This document shows positions 1-9,067 of a stretch of 64,000 bases of DNA, piece after piece (position 1 is the stretch's first letter; every line of letters starts with the position of its first letter). The translations under genes and the position numbers were made by a program. The notes under the pieces were generated by a model. That model did not search any database. It saw only the letters and a program-made list of their open reading frames with translations, and was not told the DNA's origin. Origin of the DNA: Betaproteobacteria bacterium (GTDB taxonomy: Bacteria; Pseudomonadota; Gammaproteobacteria; Burkholderiales; Ga0077523); contig WGLR01000036.1 in the NCBI GenBank assembly GCA_016125475.1, positions 124,001 through 188,000 on the forward strand, in the 5' to 3' direction.

Positions 1-2
1 AT

Positions 3-1319
3 ATGTTTAACTTCTTGGTGACTGCGAAGAACGGCGCTTGGGAGGAAAAAGGGTACGCGTACGACCGCGGCCGATTCCTTGAGTACACAAGCGATGAAAT
101 CGCAGCTAGTTTCAGAGAGCTCAACAAACCTCAGCTTGAGGTGTTGAAAGCCATGCCGTGCCTGTTCGCATACGAAGGCACTCACGAGTCCATGCGCGTC
201 GGTCGACTGAAAACGGTCAAGCTTCGTGACCGTCAGCTGTACATCGAGCCGGAGCTTGACCCCACAATAGCCCCCATTCCATTCGAGGCGATCAAGCCGA
301 TTCAACTCACTCTCGACATTCGTGATTGGGAGCTGAGCAGAACGCACTGGGCGATAAAGGACGAAGACTTGATGGGCGAGCTGATACGCCATCAAGTTAT
401 CCAGCCTTCGGCTCCATCTACCAAGGTAGACAAGTCATCGTTGCCTGCGGAATCGCCCCCAGAATTCCAAGCATCGAACGTTGGTGAGTTCATTGCGAAG
501 GTCCTCGGTATGGACCATGACGGCAGGGAGGTTTTCTATCGTGGGCACTCCAACCGTACTAAGTATCGGCTTGAGCCAAGCATCTTTCGTAAGGACAAGA
601 ACGGGAACTTCATTCATCGGGACGCTGAAGACCGGATGTACCGTGAATTGCTCGTTTCGAATTCCATCGACTTTCGAGATGACGTCTACACGCTGGATCG
701 CCTTGTGCGCATGCAACATTACTCGCTTCCCACTCGGCTGCTGGACATTACATCCAACCCGCTAATTGCTTTGTACTTCGCGTGCAAGAGCACCAATCCG
801 GAGAACCGCGACGTAGATGGCGAGGTGATCGCGTTTGCAATGGACCGAATTCAGATCAAGTACTTTGATTCCGATACTGCTAGCTGCATCGCCAACTTAA
901 CGCATCTTCCTGCGGAAGCAAAAGATGCCATCGACTTCGCGAGCAATAACGTCAAAGAGTTCAACAAGCATCCGCAGGTGAAGCGCCTATTGCACTTCAT
1001 CAAGGCCGAGAAGCCATTTTTTGAGGGCCGAGTGAATCCGCGAGACTTACGCTCTGTGATTTGTGTCAAGGGCAAGCACACAAACAGTCGCATTGCATTC
1101 CAGTCTGGCGCGTTCCTCTTATTCGGTCATGATGCGACCCTTGACGAGGACGGCAGCGATGACATCGCGGTGACTCGCATATCGGTAGGGAACAAGGAAG
1201 CAGTGCTGAAGCAGTTGGATCGCATGAACATCAACGACAGCACGGTCTTCCCGTACATTGAAAGCTCTGCGAAGTACATCGCCGAGAAGTTCGCCTTCAA
1301 GGACAAGCAGAAGCCGTAG
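3..1319 (+). CDS. FRG-domain protein, probable defence-related cargo gene
   Basis: The 438-residue protein carries an FRG domain around residues 160-290. The hallmark segments are visible: a FYRGHSN-type segment near residue 178 and QHYSLPTRLLD near 238-248, followed by an NPLIALYFAC segment. The N-terminal 150 residues are not recognised. FRG domains are named for a conserved F/Y-RG motif and are common in mobile and phage-defence loci; the biochemical activity of this protein is unknown. Base composition is clearly lower in GC (about 50% in sampled lines) than the rest of the window, which suggests recent transfer. It lies beyond the 3' end of glmS, a standard Tn7-family insertion point. 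The ATG is only two bases from the window edge, so a longer N-terminus cannot be excluded. Confidence 0.8.
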   Translation: MFNFLVTAKNGAWEEKGYAYDRGRFLEYTSDEIAASFRELNKPQLEVLKAMPCLFAYEGTHESMRVGRLKTVKLRDRQLYIEPELDPTIAPIPFEAIKPIQLTLDIRDWELSRTHWAIKDEDLMGELIRHQVIQPSAPSTKVDKSSLPAESPPEFQASNVGEFIAKVLGMDHDGREVFYRGHSNRTKYRLEPSIFRKDKNGNFIHRDAEDRMYRELLVSNSIDFRDDVYTLDRLVRMQHYSLPTRLLDITSNPLIALYFACKSTNPENRDVDGEVIAFAMDRIQIKYFDSDTASCIANLTHLPAEAKDAIDFASNNVKEFNKHPQVKRLLHFIKAEKPFFEGRVNPRDLRSVICVKGKHTNSRIAFQSGAFLLFGHDATLDEDGSDDIAVTRISVGNKEAVLKQLDRMNINDSTVFPYIESSAKYIAEKFAFKDKQKP

Positions 1320-1693
1320 CGTCCATCGGTCGCATCCTAGCCTTGTGCGCCCGTTGGGCTTGCGAGCTAACACTGGTTTGCCCATCATTGGCAGATGGTT
1401 CGCATCCTTTTGCCATCAAAGTTGCGGGTGCCACGGCCGCTGAGTCAGGACTCGGATGCGCATCGGTCGTTCGAACTGCGGCTCAGATCTGTCTGGAGCG
1501 GTCTACGATCGGTCTATCGCACTGCGTCTCTGCCACGGCATCAACGGCGCGGGCATCCGACGCGTGCTGACCAGCCGTCGAGGCTAGGCGAGGCCGGTCG
1601 TGGGACCGCCAGTTTTCGTAGGCTCGCGATTCCCCGAGCAGATTTATTTGTCACCAACCGACTTATTTGTTCCAGTCAGCAATCGATCCACCA
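1320..1693. other. Non-coding interval between FRG gene and glmS 3' end
   Basis: No convincing gene is seen in these 374 bases; the short open frames lack family features. The part nearest glmS is AT-richer and holds two spaced similar repeats (annotated separately). It is the candidate junction between a foreign segment and the native chromosome. Confidence 0.5.
1641..1674. repeat. Pair of spaced repeats resembling a Tn7-family transposon end
   Basis: Two related 15-base units, gatttatttgtcacc (1641-1655) and gacttatttgttcca (1660-1674), match at 11 of 15 positions and repeat with a 19-base period. On the glmS coding strand they read as ACAAATAA-type units, similar in style to TnsB-binding repeats at Tn7-like ends. 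The nearer unit starts 20 bases after the glmS stop codon, close to where Tn7 elements insert. A clean TGT terminus is not obvious, so this is tentative. Confidence 0.4.
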
Positions 1694-3526
1694 TTATTCC
1701 ACCGTCACCGATTTCGCCAGATTCCGGGGCTTGTCCACATCGGTGCCCTTCGCGATTGCCGCGTGGTACGCGAGCAGTTGCAGGGGCAGCACGTGCAGGA
1801 TCGGGGAGACCCAGCCGGAGTGGTCGGTCAGCTTGATCACGTGGACGCCATCGCTTTCCTCGATGTGGGTGTCCTGGTCCGCGAAGACGTAGAGCTCGCC
1901 GCCGCGCGCGCGCACTTCCTGCAGGTTCGATTTGAGTTTCTCGACGAGCACGTCGTTCGGGGCGACCGTGACGACGGGCATGTCCTTGTCGACGAGGGCG
2001 AGCGGGCCGTGCTTCAGTTCGCCGGCCGGGTAGGCCTCGGCGTGGATGTACGAGATTTCCTTGAGTTTCAGCGCGCCTTCCAGGGCGATCGGGTAGTGGA
2101 TGCCGCGGCCCAGGAACAGGGCGTGGTGCTTGTTCGAGAAGCGCTGCGCCCAGGCCTTCACCTGCGGTTCGACCGCGAGGATGTGCTGCATCGCGGCCGG
2201 GAGGTGGCGGAGCTGACTCAGGAGCTGTTCCTCGCGATCGGCGGGGAGCCGGCCGTTCTGCTTCGCGAGCACGAGCGTGAGCACGAAGAGCGCGGCGAGC
2301 TGGGTCGTGAAGGCCTTGGTCGATGCGACGCCGATCTCGGGGCCCGCGCGCGTGAGGAACTTCAGGCGTGACTGGCGCGTGAGCGTGCTCTCGGGCACGT
2401 TGCAGATCGTGAGCGTGCGCGTGTGGCCAAGCATCTTCGCCTGCTGGAGCGCCGCGATCGTGTCGGCGGTCTCGCCCGACTGGGAGATCGTGAGCACGAG
2501 GGCATCGGGGTCGGGCACGGTCTCGCGGTAGCGGTACTCGCTCGCGACCTCGACGTTGCACGGGATGCCCGCGAGGGCTTCGAGCCAGTACCGCGCGACG
2601 GTGCCGGCGTGGTAGCTCGTGCCGCAGGCGAGCACGGTCACGCGCTTCACGCCCGCGAGTACCTCCGGCGCGTCCGCGCCGAACAGGTTCGCACTCACGC
2701 TCTTCGCGGCCATGACCATCTCGAGCGTGTTCGCGATCGCGCCGGGCTGCTCGAAGATCTCCTTCTGCATGTAGTGGTCGTACGGGCCGAGGTCGACGTC
2801 GTCGGCGGAGAGCTGGCTCTCGTGGACGGGGCGCTCGGTCTGGTTGCCGAGCACGTCGAAGATGCGGGTGCCGGAGAACGTGACTTCCGCGACGTCGCCT
2901 TCCTCGAGGTAGACCATCTGCCGCGTCACGGCGATGAGCGCCGACGCATCGGACGCGAAGTAGCCGCCCTTGTCGGAAATGCCCAGCAGCAGCGGCGCAC
3001 CCTTGCGCGCGCAGATGAGGCGGTTCGGTTCCTCCGAGCACGCCACACCGATCGCGTACGCGCCATGGAGCTGCGCGACGGCTTCACGCGTGGCCGCGAG
3101 CAGGTCCTTGTCCTTCACCCAGTAGCTGTGGATCAGGTGCGCGATGACTTCGGTGTCGGTGTCCGACGTGAATTCGTAGCCCTGTTCCTTGAGCGCCTTC
3201 CGGATCTCGTCGTGGTTCTCGATGATCCCGTTGTGCACGACCGCGAGCACGTCACGGCTGATGTGGGGGTGGGCGTTGCGTTCCGTCACGCCGCCATGTG
3301 TCGCCCAGCGCGTGTGGGCGATGCCGGTGACCGACTGGAGGCCGGACTCGCTGGCGAGGCGGGACAGCTCCGCCACGCGGCCCGTGCTGCGCAGGCGCTT
3401 GAGCCCGCTGCCGTTCAGCACGGCCACGCCCGTGGAGTCGTAACCGCGATATTCGAGCCGTCTCAGGCCGTCGATGAGGACGGGAACGATGTTGTCCCGG
3501 GAGATTGCACCTACGATGCCGCACAT
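1694..3526 (-). CDS. glmS: Glutamine--fructose-6-phosphate aminotransferase (isomerizing)
   Basis: GlmS makes glucosamine-6-phosphate from fructose-6-phosphate and glutamine, the first committed step to UDP-GlcNAc. The 610-residue length is normal. The protein begins MCGIVGA, placing the catalytic cysteine at residue 2 after Met removal. The N-terminal half is the class II glutamine amidotransferase domain. Two SIS sugar-isomerase domains follow, with an SQSGETADT phosphate-binding segment and KHGPLALVD. The conserved tail [11 protein letters not shown] is intact; in other bacteria the DNA encoding this end is the TnsD target of Tn7. The gene lies 30 bases downstream of glmU on the same strand, so the two probably form one UDP-GlcNAc operon. 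That pathway also supplies the likely donor for the GT41 enzymes further along the window. Confidence 0.97.
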   Translation of the reverse strand: MCGIVGAISRDNIVPVLIDGLRRLEYRGYDSTGVAVLNGSGLKRLRSTGRVAELSRLASESGLQSVTGIAHTRWATHGGVTERNAHPHISRDVLAVVHNGIIENHDEIRKALKEQGYEFTSDTDTEVIAHLIHSYWVKDKDLLAATREAVAQLHGAYAIGVACSEEPNRLICARKGAPLLLGISDKGGYFASDASALIAVTRQMVYLEEGDVAEVTFSGTRIFDVLGNQTERPVHESQLSADDVDLGPYDHYMQKEIFEQPGAIANTLEMVMAAKSVSANLFGADAPEVLAGVKRVTVLACGTSYHAGTVARYWLEALAGIPCNVEVASEYRYRETVPDPDALVLTISQSGETADTIAALQQAKMLGHTRTLTICNVPESTLTRQSRLKFLTRAGPEIGVASTKAFTTQLAALFVLTLVLAKQNGRLPADREEQLLSQLRHLPAAMQHILAVEPQVKAWAQRFSNKHHALFLGRGIHYPIALEGALKLKEISYIHAEAYPAGELKHGPLALVDKDMPVVTVAPNDVLVEKLKSNLQEVRARGGELYVFADQDTHIEESDGVHVIKLTDHSGWVSPILHVLPLQLLAYHAAIAKGTDVDKPRNLAKSVTVE

Positions 3527-3556
3527 GATTTGAGCTCGCTCGATCGGGTGAATGGG

Positions 3557-4930
3557 TCAGCGCTTCGCGCCGTTCTTGACCGGGCGCTTCCAGCCCGGGA
3601 TCGTCGTCTGCTTCGGACGGGAAATGGTGAGCTCTCCCGGCGGGGCATCCTTCGTGAGCGTCGTGCCCGCGCCGAGCGTGGCGCCCTTGCCCACCCGCAC
3701 GGGGGCCACGAGCTGCGTGTCCGAGCCGATGAACGCGTCGTCCTCGATGATCGTCTTGTACTTGTTCGCGCCGTCGTAGTTGCAGGTGATGGTGCCCGCG
3801 CCGACGTTCACGTTGCTGCCGATCTCGCTGTCGCCCAGATAGGCCAGGTGATTGGCCTTCGAGCCCACGCCGAGGCGGCTCGCCTTGACCTCGACGAAGT
3901 TGCCGATGTGCACGTCGCGGTCGAGATCGGCGCCGGGTCGCAGGCGTGCGAACGGACCGATGCGGGCGTCGGCGCCGACTTTCGCCCGCTCGAAGTGCGA
4001 AAACGCCTGGACCTTCGTGCCGGCCGCGATTTCCGAGTCGCGGATCACGCAGTACGGACCGATCTCGACGCCCTCGCCGAGAGTGACCCGGCCTTCGAAC
4101 ACGCAGCCGACGTCGATGAATACATCACGTGCGCACTCGAGCGTGCCGCGCACGTCGAGTCGCGCCGGGTCGGCGAGCGTCACGCCGGCGACCATGAGGG
4201 CGGTCGCGATCTCGCGCTGATGGATGCGCTCGAGCTCCGCCAGCTGCTCGCGGCTGTTCACGCCCATCACTTCCCACTCGGTGTCGGGTTGCTCCGTGCA
4301 GATCGGCTTGCCCGCCGCCGCGGCCATGCCGATGACGTCCGTGAGGTAGTACTCGCCCTGGGCATTGTTGTTCCGGAGCGCGCCGATCCACTCGCGCAGC
4401 CACGCGCTGGGCAGTGCGATGATGCCGGTGTTGATCTCGCGGATGGCCTTCGTCGCGGGATCGGCATCCTTTTCCTCGACGATGGCTTTCACGGCGCCGG
4501 CGGCATCGCGCACGATGCGCCCGTAGCCCGTAGGGTTTTCGAGTTCCACCGTGAGGATGCAGAGGGCATCGGCCGCGGCGGCGCTCACCCGCGCGATCGT
4601 GGACGCCAGGATCAGCGGAACATCCCCGTACAGTACGAGCGTGACACCCTCGTCGGCGAGAACCGGCAGGGCCTTACGTACCGCGTCACCCGTGCCGAGC
4701 TGGGGTTCCTGCAGGACGAATCGGGCACCCGTGTCGGCGAACGCCTCGGGAACGGCTTCGCCGCCGTGGCCGTAGACCACGGCGATGCTCTCTGCCGAGA
4801 GCGCCTTCGCGGCGTCGATCACGTGTCCGAGCAGGGGTTTGCCCGCGAGCCCGTGGAGGACCTTCGGCAACGCGCTCTTCATGCGCGTGCCCTTGCCGGC
4901 CGCGAGGATCACAACTTGAAGATTCGTCAT
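3557..4930 (-). CDS. glmU: Bifunctional UDP-GlcNAc pyrophosphorylase / GlcN-1-P acetyltransferase
   Basis: GlmU acetylates glucosamine-1-phosphate and couples it to UTP, giving UDP-GlcNAc for peptidoglycan and lipopolysaccharide. The N-terminal uridyltransferase domain shows [11 protein letters not shown] near residue 8 and a YGDVPL segment near residue 100. The C-terminal left-handed beta-helix acetyltransferase has hexapeptide repeats and the [10 protein letters not shown] motif. I chose the ATG at 4930 (MTNLQVVIL), giving 457 residues, close to the E. coli enzyme. The open frame extends to 4978, but the 16 extra residues are atypical. It is upstream of glmS in the same orientation. Confidence 0.96.
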   Translation of the reverse strand: MTNLQVVILAAGKGTRMKSALPKVLHGLAGKPLLGHVIDAAKALSAESIAVVYGHGGEAVPEAFADTGARFVLQEPQLGTGDAVRKALPVLADEGVTLVLYGDVPLILASTIARVSAAAADALCILTVELENPTGYGRIVRDAAGAVKAIVEEKDADPATKAIREINTGIIALPSAWLREWIGALRNNNAQGEYYLTDVIGMAAAAGKPICTEQPDTEWEVMGVNSREQLAELERIHQREIATALMVAGVTLADPARLDVRGTLECARDVFIDVGCVFEGRVTLGEGVEIGPYCVIRDSEIAAGTKVQAFSHFERAKVGADARIGPFARLRPGADLDRDVHIGNFVEVKASRLGVGSKANHLAYLGDSEIGSNVNVGAGTITCNYDGANKYKTIIEDDAFIGSDTQLVAPVRVGKGATLGAGTTLTKDAPPGELTISRPKQTTIPGWKRPVKNGAKR

Positions 4931-5028
4931 GAACGGTATTCGTGTCGCATTTCGGGAATCGCGCATCCCAGCGTGCAACCCGTTGTTTCCCCGGGAGGTC
5001 GTTCAGCCCGGGCGAATCAGGGGACGGC

Positions 5029-6543
5029 TCAGTCGGACGGGGTGCCGCTGAAGGATCGCGCCCCTCTGGCAGCAGGTTGCATGCCAGTGCAGCAATCGGG
5101 GGAGGAGGCCGTCGCGTAGACCCACTGCATGAGCGCCTCCTGCACCGGAACGGCACGGCGTGCATTCGGGTGATTGATGATGCTCACGGCAACGAGGGTC
5201 CTGCCGGTGCGCCCGTGGACGTAGCCCGCCAGCGCGCGTACTCCGTTCAGGTATCCGGTCTTCAGGTGGGCGTGGCCGGCGGCCTCCGAGCCGTCGAACC
5301 AGGTCTTCAGCGTGCCGTCCACACCCGCGAGAGGGAGGGACGCCACCATTTCGGCGCCGAAGGGGTCGAACCAGGCCTTCCCGAGCAGTTCCGCGAGCGT
5401 CTCGGGCGTGATGCGGGCGTCACGGGACAGGCCGGAGCCGTTGTCGATCACGAGGCCGGCCGTCGCGATGCCCGCGTGTTCGAGCGCCTCGCGGACGGCG
5501 AGGCGGGAGCCATCGAGCGTCGCCGGGGTGTCGTCCTTCCTGCTGAGTGAGAGGAACAGCTCGCGTGCCATCACGTTGTTGCTGTTCTTGTTGATCTTGC
5601 GGATCGCCTCGACGAGCGGCGGTGATTCGAAGCTCGTGACGAGGCGCGCGCTCTCGCCGGGCGTGCCTTCGCGCGCGTGGCCCGAGAAACTGCCGCCCAG
5701 TTCGTGCCAGAGGTGCGTGAAGACGGCCTGCGCGTACGGGAGCGGCGGGAGCAGCGTGAAGTACCGCACCTTCTCGCCGCATGCAGAGGGATAGCGGCCC
5801 TCGAACCGCAGCGTGTGCGCCTCGAAATCCGCGACCGGTTCGTTCGGCCAGTCCGTGCACGGCCCGTCGACGAGAACGAGGTCGTCGATGATCCCGATCT
5901 CCGGGAGAGGGGGTTCGGAGAGAATGCGCACGGAATGCGTCGCCTCGTCGGGTACGAACGTGAGGCGCACCGAGCGGAAGTTCACGAGCAGCGCGGCCGG
6001 TCCCACGTTGTAGGGGCGCGTGCCCTCGCCGTCGAAGGCGGACGGATCGATGTCCGGCACGTCGAACGCGGTGCGGTCGATCACGAGGTCCCCGGTGATG
6101 TCGCGTATGCCCCGCGCGCGCACGTCGCGCAGCAGCATCCAGAGGCGTTCGAACGTGAGCATCGGATCTCCGCCGCCCTTGATCACGAGATCGCCGTCGA
6201 GGCGCCCGTCGTGGACGGGACCGTCCGCGTAGACCTCCGTGTGCCAGGTGTAGGCGGGCCCGAGCTTCCTGATCGCGGCGTACGTCGTCACGACCTTCAT
6301 CACCGATGCGGGCGACATGGGCTGGTCGGCGTTCTCCGCGAGGAGCACCTTGCCCTCCGGCGTCATGACCACGATCCCCATGGCCGATGCCGGAATGTCG
6401 GCTTCGCGCAGCGCGGCCTGCACGGTATCCGGAAGTTTCGGATTCGCGCGCACGGCGACACTCCCGCACGTCAGAAGCGCGAGGAGCAGAAGGCGGAACA
6501 CGAGGCCGAAGGCGAACGGACCGCGCCCCGCGTCGGAAGGCAT
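5029..6543 (-). CDS. dacB: D-alanyl-D-alanine carboxypeptidase/endopeptidase, PBP4 family
   Basis: This periplasmic penicillin-binding protein trims and cleaves peptidoglycan cross-bridges (peptidase family S13). The 504-residue version starting at 6543 has a hydrophobic N-terminal export signal at about residues 10-32. The three serine-penicilloyl motifs are visible: SVMK at 80-83, SNN in the NKNSNNVMAREL segment, and KTG in the HLKTGYLNG segment. The large insertion between the first two motifs is typical of PBP4. An alternative ATG at 6615 would overlap the upstream nuclease gene by 23 bases and add a poorly conserved stretch. A non-coding stretch of about 98 bases separates it from glmU. 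Confidence 0.92.
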   Translation of the reverse strand: MPSDAGRGPFAFGLVFRLLLLALLTCGSVAVRANPKLPDTVQAALREADIPASAMGIVVMTPEGKVLLAENADQPMSPASVMKVVTTYAAIRKLGPAYTWHTEVYADGPVHDGRLDGDLVIKGGGDPMLTFERLWMLLRDVRARGIRDITGDLVIDRTAFDVPDIDPSAFDGEGTRPYNVGPAALLVNFRSVRLTFVPDEATHSVRILSEPPLPEIGIIDDLVLVDGPCTDWPNEPVADFEAHTLRFEGRYPSACGEKVRYFTLLPPLPYAQAVFTHLWHELGGSFSGHAREGTPGESARLVTSFESPPLVEAIRKINKNSNNVMARELFLSLSRKDDTPATLDGSRLAVREALEHAGIATAGLVIDNGSGLSRDARITPETLAELLGKAWFDPFGAEMVASLPLAGVDGTLKTWFDGSEAAGHAHLKTGYLNGVRALAGYVHGRTGRTLVAVSIINHPNARRAVPVQEALMQWVYATASSPDCCTGMQPAARGARSFSGTPSD

Positions 6544-6592
6544 CGGCGGATACCCGTGGGGCGCGGCCGCCCGGCTGCGAGTCGAAGACCTG

Positions 6593-7999
6593 CTATGCAT
6601 CGAAGGTGTCACCAATCTCCGGAAGAGTCGGTTCGGGCCAGCCGAGTTCCCGCGTGATCGTCTCGGCGAACGTCTGGCGGATCGAGCGCTCGCCGTGCAC
6701 GAGGAAGAGCCTGCCGGGCGGGCGCTTCAGCCCGCGCAGCCAGCCGAGCAGGGCGGCCTGGTCGGCGTGCGCGGACAGCCCGCCGATCGTGTGAATGCGT
6801 GCGCGCACCGGAATCTGGTCGCCGAAGATGCGCACGTTCTTCGCGCCGTCGACCAGGCGGCGGCCGAGCGTGCCCCCGGCCTGGAATCCGACGATCACCA
6901 CCGAGCATTCCTTGCGCGGAAGGTTGTGGCGAAGGTGGTACTTGATCCGGCCGGCGTCGCACATGCCGCTCGCGGAGATGATCACGGCGCCGGACCTGAC
7001 CTGGTTCAGTTCGATCGATTCCTCCACGTCCTGCACGAAGTGCACGGCGGGCTTGCCGCCGCTGCCGCGCAGCCACGCCATCGTTCGCGTGGCCTCCGGG
7101 TCGAGATCCGAGAGATGCCGCATCGTGATCTGCGTGGCGGCGAGCGCCATCGGCGAGTCGACGTAGATGTGCATGTCGGGGACGCGCCCTTCGCGGTAGA
7201 GCTGCAGGAGCAGGTATATGACGTCCTGCGTGCGCCCGACCGCGAACGCGGGAATGATCACGTTGCCCTGTCGTGCCGCGATCGTCTCGGTCACGGCGGA
7301 CGCCAGCTCGTCGAGTGTCTCGAGCATCGGGCGGTGCAGGCGGTTGCCGTAGGTCGATTCCATCACGAGCACGTCGGTTTCCTCGACCGGTTCCGGATCG
7401 CGCATGAGCGGATGTCCGGGCTGTCCGAGGTCGCCCGAGAACACCACCTTGGTGCGGGTGCCTCCTTCCTCGACCCAGACCTCGAGATACGCGGAGCCGA
7501 GGATGTGGCCGGCATCGCGGTATCGCACTCTGACCTTGTCGTGCGGCTGGACGTCTTCGTCGTACTCCACCTTGCGAAGCCGTTTCAGCGCCTCGATTGC
7601 CTGCGTCACCGTGTACAGCGGCGCCCTTTCCTGCTGGGAGTGTCGGCCTTCCCTGCGCCGGTGACGGGTTTCCCACTCCACTTCCTTTTCCTGGATGTGT
7701 GCACTGTCCGGCAGCATCACCTCGAGCAGGTCCGCAGTGGCCGCGGTGCAGTAGATCGGCCCGTGGTATCGGAGCATCGACAGTCGCGGCAGCAGTCCGG
7801 AGTGGTCGATGTGCGCGTGCGTGAGCAGCACGAAGTCGATGTCGCGCACGTCGAAACCGAGCGCGTCGCGGTTCTTGCGGTCGGCTTCCCGCCCGCCCTG
7901 GAACATCCCGCAGTCCACGAGGAACCGGCAGCCCGACGTGATGACTTCGAAGCACGAACCCGTGACCTCGCCCGCGGCTCCGTGAAAGCGGATCTGCAT
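6593..7999 (-). CDS. Beta-CASP metallo-beta-lactamase-fold RNA nuclease
   Basis: A 468-residue metallo-beta-lactamase fold protein with a beta-CASP domain, the architecture of CPSF73-like and RNase J-like exonucleases. The zinc-binding THAHIDH motif is near residue 58, a VFSGDLG motif follows mid-protein, and the C-terminal GGLSAHADQ segment and LVHGE motif complete the family set. The predicted role is zinc-dependent processing or decay of RNA in the cytoplasm; the substrate is unknown. The start at 7999 (MQIRFHGAAGEV) is set by family similarity. The same frame stays open far upstream to 10261, but that extension is antisense to the thiolase gene. It is transcribed towards dacB with a gap of about 50 bases. 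Confidence 0.9.
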   Translation of the reverse strand: MQIRFHGAAGEVTGSCFEVITSGCRFLVDCGMFQGGREADRKNRDALGFDVRDIDFVLLTHAHIDHSGLLPRLSMLRYHGPIYCTAATADLLEVMLPDSAHIQEKEVEWETRHRRREGRHSQQERAPLYTVTQAIEALKRLRKVEYDEDVQPHDKVRVRYRDAGHILGSAYLEVWVEEGGTRTKVVFSGDLGQPGHPLMRDPEPVEETDVLVMESTYGNRLHRPMLETLDELASAVTETIAARQGNVIIPAFAVGRTQDVIYLLLQLYREGRVPDMHIYVDSPMALAATQITMRHLSDLDPEATRTMAWLRGSGGKPAVHFVQDVEESIELNQVRSGAVIISASGMCDAGRIKYHLRHNLPRKECSVVIVGFQAGGTLGRRLVDGAKNVRIFGDQIPVRARIHTIGGLSAHADQAALLGWLRGLKRPPGRLFLVHGERSIRQTFAETITRELGWPEPTLPEIGDTFDA

Positions 8000-8296
8000 G
8001 GTGCTAGCACTCCTCGTGGTTGGCTGCGACACAGCTGCGACGCGACTCGCTACGCTTGCGCCAGGAACGGAAGGACCGGCCGTGGCGATGCACCGCAATG
8101 ATGCGACAGCGAGCGGGTCGTTGTCGACGCGCGCACGGAAGGCGTGCCAGCGCTCAAGAAATGTCGCCCGGCATCCGATTTGCAAGGAGGTGTCACGCGA
8201 GGCCGTGCGGATCCGGTCTCCGCGTCGCCGGGCTGCCCGACGTGTCGCGGAAGCCCCGTTCGCGGTCTGTGTGTCTGTGTTGCAGCAGGAGGAAAC

Positions 8297-8944
8297 ATGG
8301 AGCTGTTGGAGCGCATCGAATCCCAGATTCATTCCACGCGTCTGCCGCTGGTCGCGATCACCGTCGCGGCCGTGCCGTGTCCGGACACTCCCGTGATCAT
8401 GACCCTGCACTGGCACGGCTTCGTCAGGGAGAAGCTGATCGACGACAGTTCCGCGCAGACCGTGAGCTACACCCCGCTGCCGAGTTCCGCGCTCCAGGTG
8501 AACGAGTCGTGGGGTGACGTGCGCGCGCTGGACCGCGCGACGCTCGACGCCGCCTGGGAACTCGGCGCATGGGACGTCTCGCGTGCCGAGGCGCCGTCCT
8601 GCACGCGTCCGGGCGCGGACACGCGCGAGGCGATCGACTGCCTCAAGGCGTTCGGGTCGTTCCCGTGGGGTGTCAATGGCAACGACGTCGTCGTGGCCGA
8701 CACGCCCGACGCGGATGATCTCGTCGCCGTCGCGGCCGAGCGCGGCTACCTCATGTGGCTGTTCCGCCCGGTGCACGGAGGCATCTGGAAGGACGTGGCC
8801 GACGACGCGACGCTTCGTCCCGACGGCACGCGCGAGCCGCCGTGTCCCGTCAACCTGATCCCGGCGCTGGCCGGCAAGGCACGCAAGACCGTGTACCGCT
8901 TCGGCGTGTCGCAGGGCCGGGCCGGCAGTTCTCTCGTGATGTGA
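8297..8944 (+). CDS. Conserved hypothetical protein
   Basis: A 215-residue soluble protein with no family I recognise. The start at 8297 is supported by a near-perfect AGGAGG ribosome binding site seven to eight bases upstream. The frame is open to 8144 upstream, but that part looks non-coding. Visible features are several Trp/His/Cys positions (LHWHGF, SCTRPG, DCLKAFGSFPWGVNGND), a PVHGGIWKDV segment and an arginine-containing C-terminus. No signal peptide or membrane segment is apparent. It is divergent from the MBL nuclease across 297 bases that must contain both promoters, and it precedes the thiolase by 123 bases. Function unknown. Confidence 0.75.
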   Translation: MELLERIESQIHSTRLPLVAITVAAVPCPDTPVIMTLHWHGFVREKLIDDSSAQTVSYTPLPSSALQVNESWGDVRALDRATLDAAWELGAWDVSRAEAPSCTRPGADTREAIDCLKAFGSFPWGVNGNDVVVADTPDADDLVAVAAERGYLMWLFRPVHGGIWKDVADDATLRPDGTREPPCPVNLIPALAGKARKTVYRFGVSQGRAGSSLVM

Positions 8945-9067
8945 AGGCGGGGGCGGTCGTGGCGGTGCGGAGCGCCGGTCGCCCCCGACGGGAAACTGCG
9001 TAGAATCGGGGAGAAATCCTGGCGGCCCGGCCGCCTCGTTGCGTCTCACCCGAACGGGAGTTTCTCC

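Noticed and set aside
2423-5119. A 898-codon plus-strand open frame
   Set aside because: It is antisense to glmS and glmU, both unmistakable, and its translation is Arg/Asp/Val-rich repeat-like sequence typical of GC-rich shadow frames.
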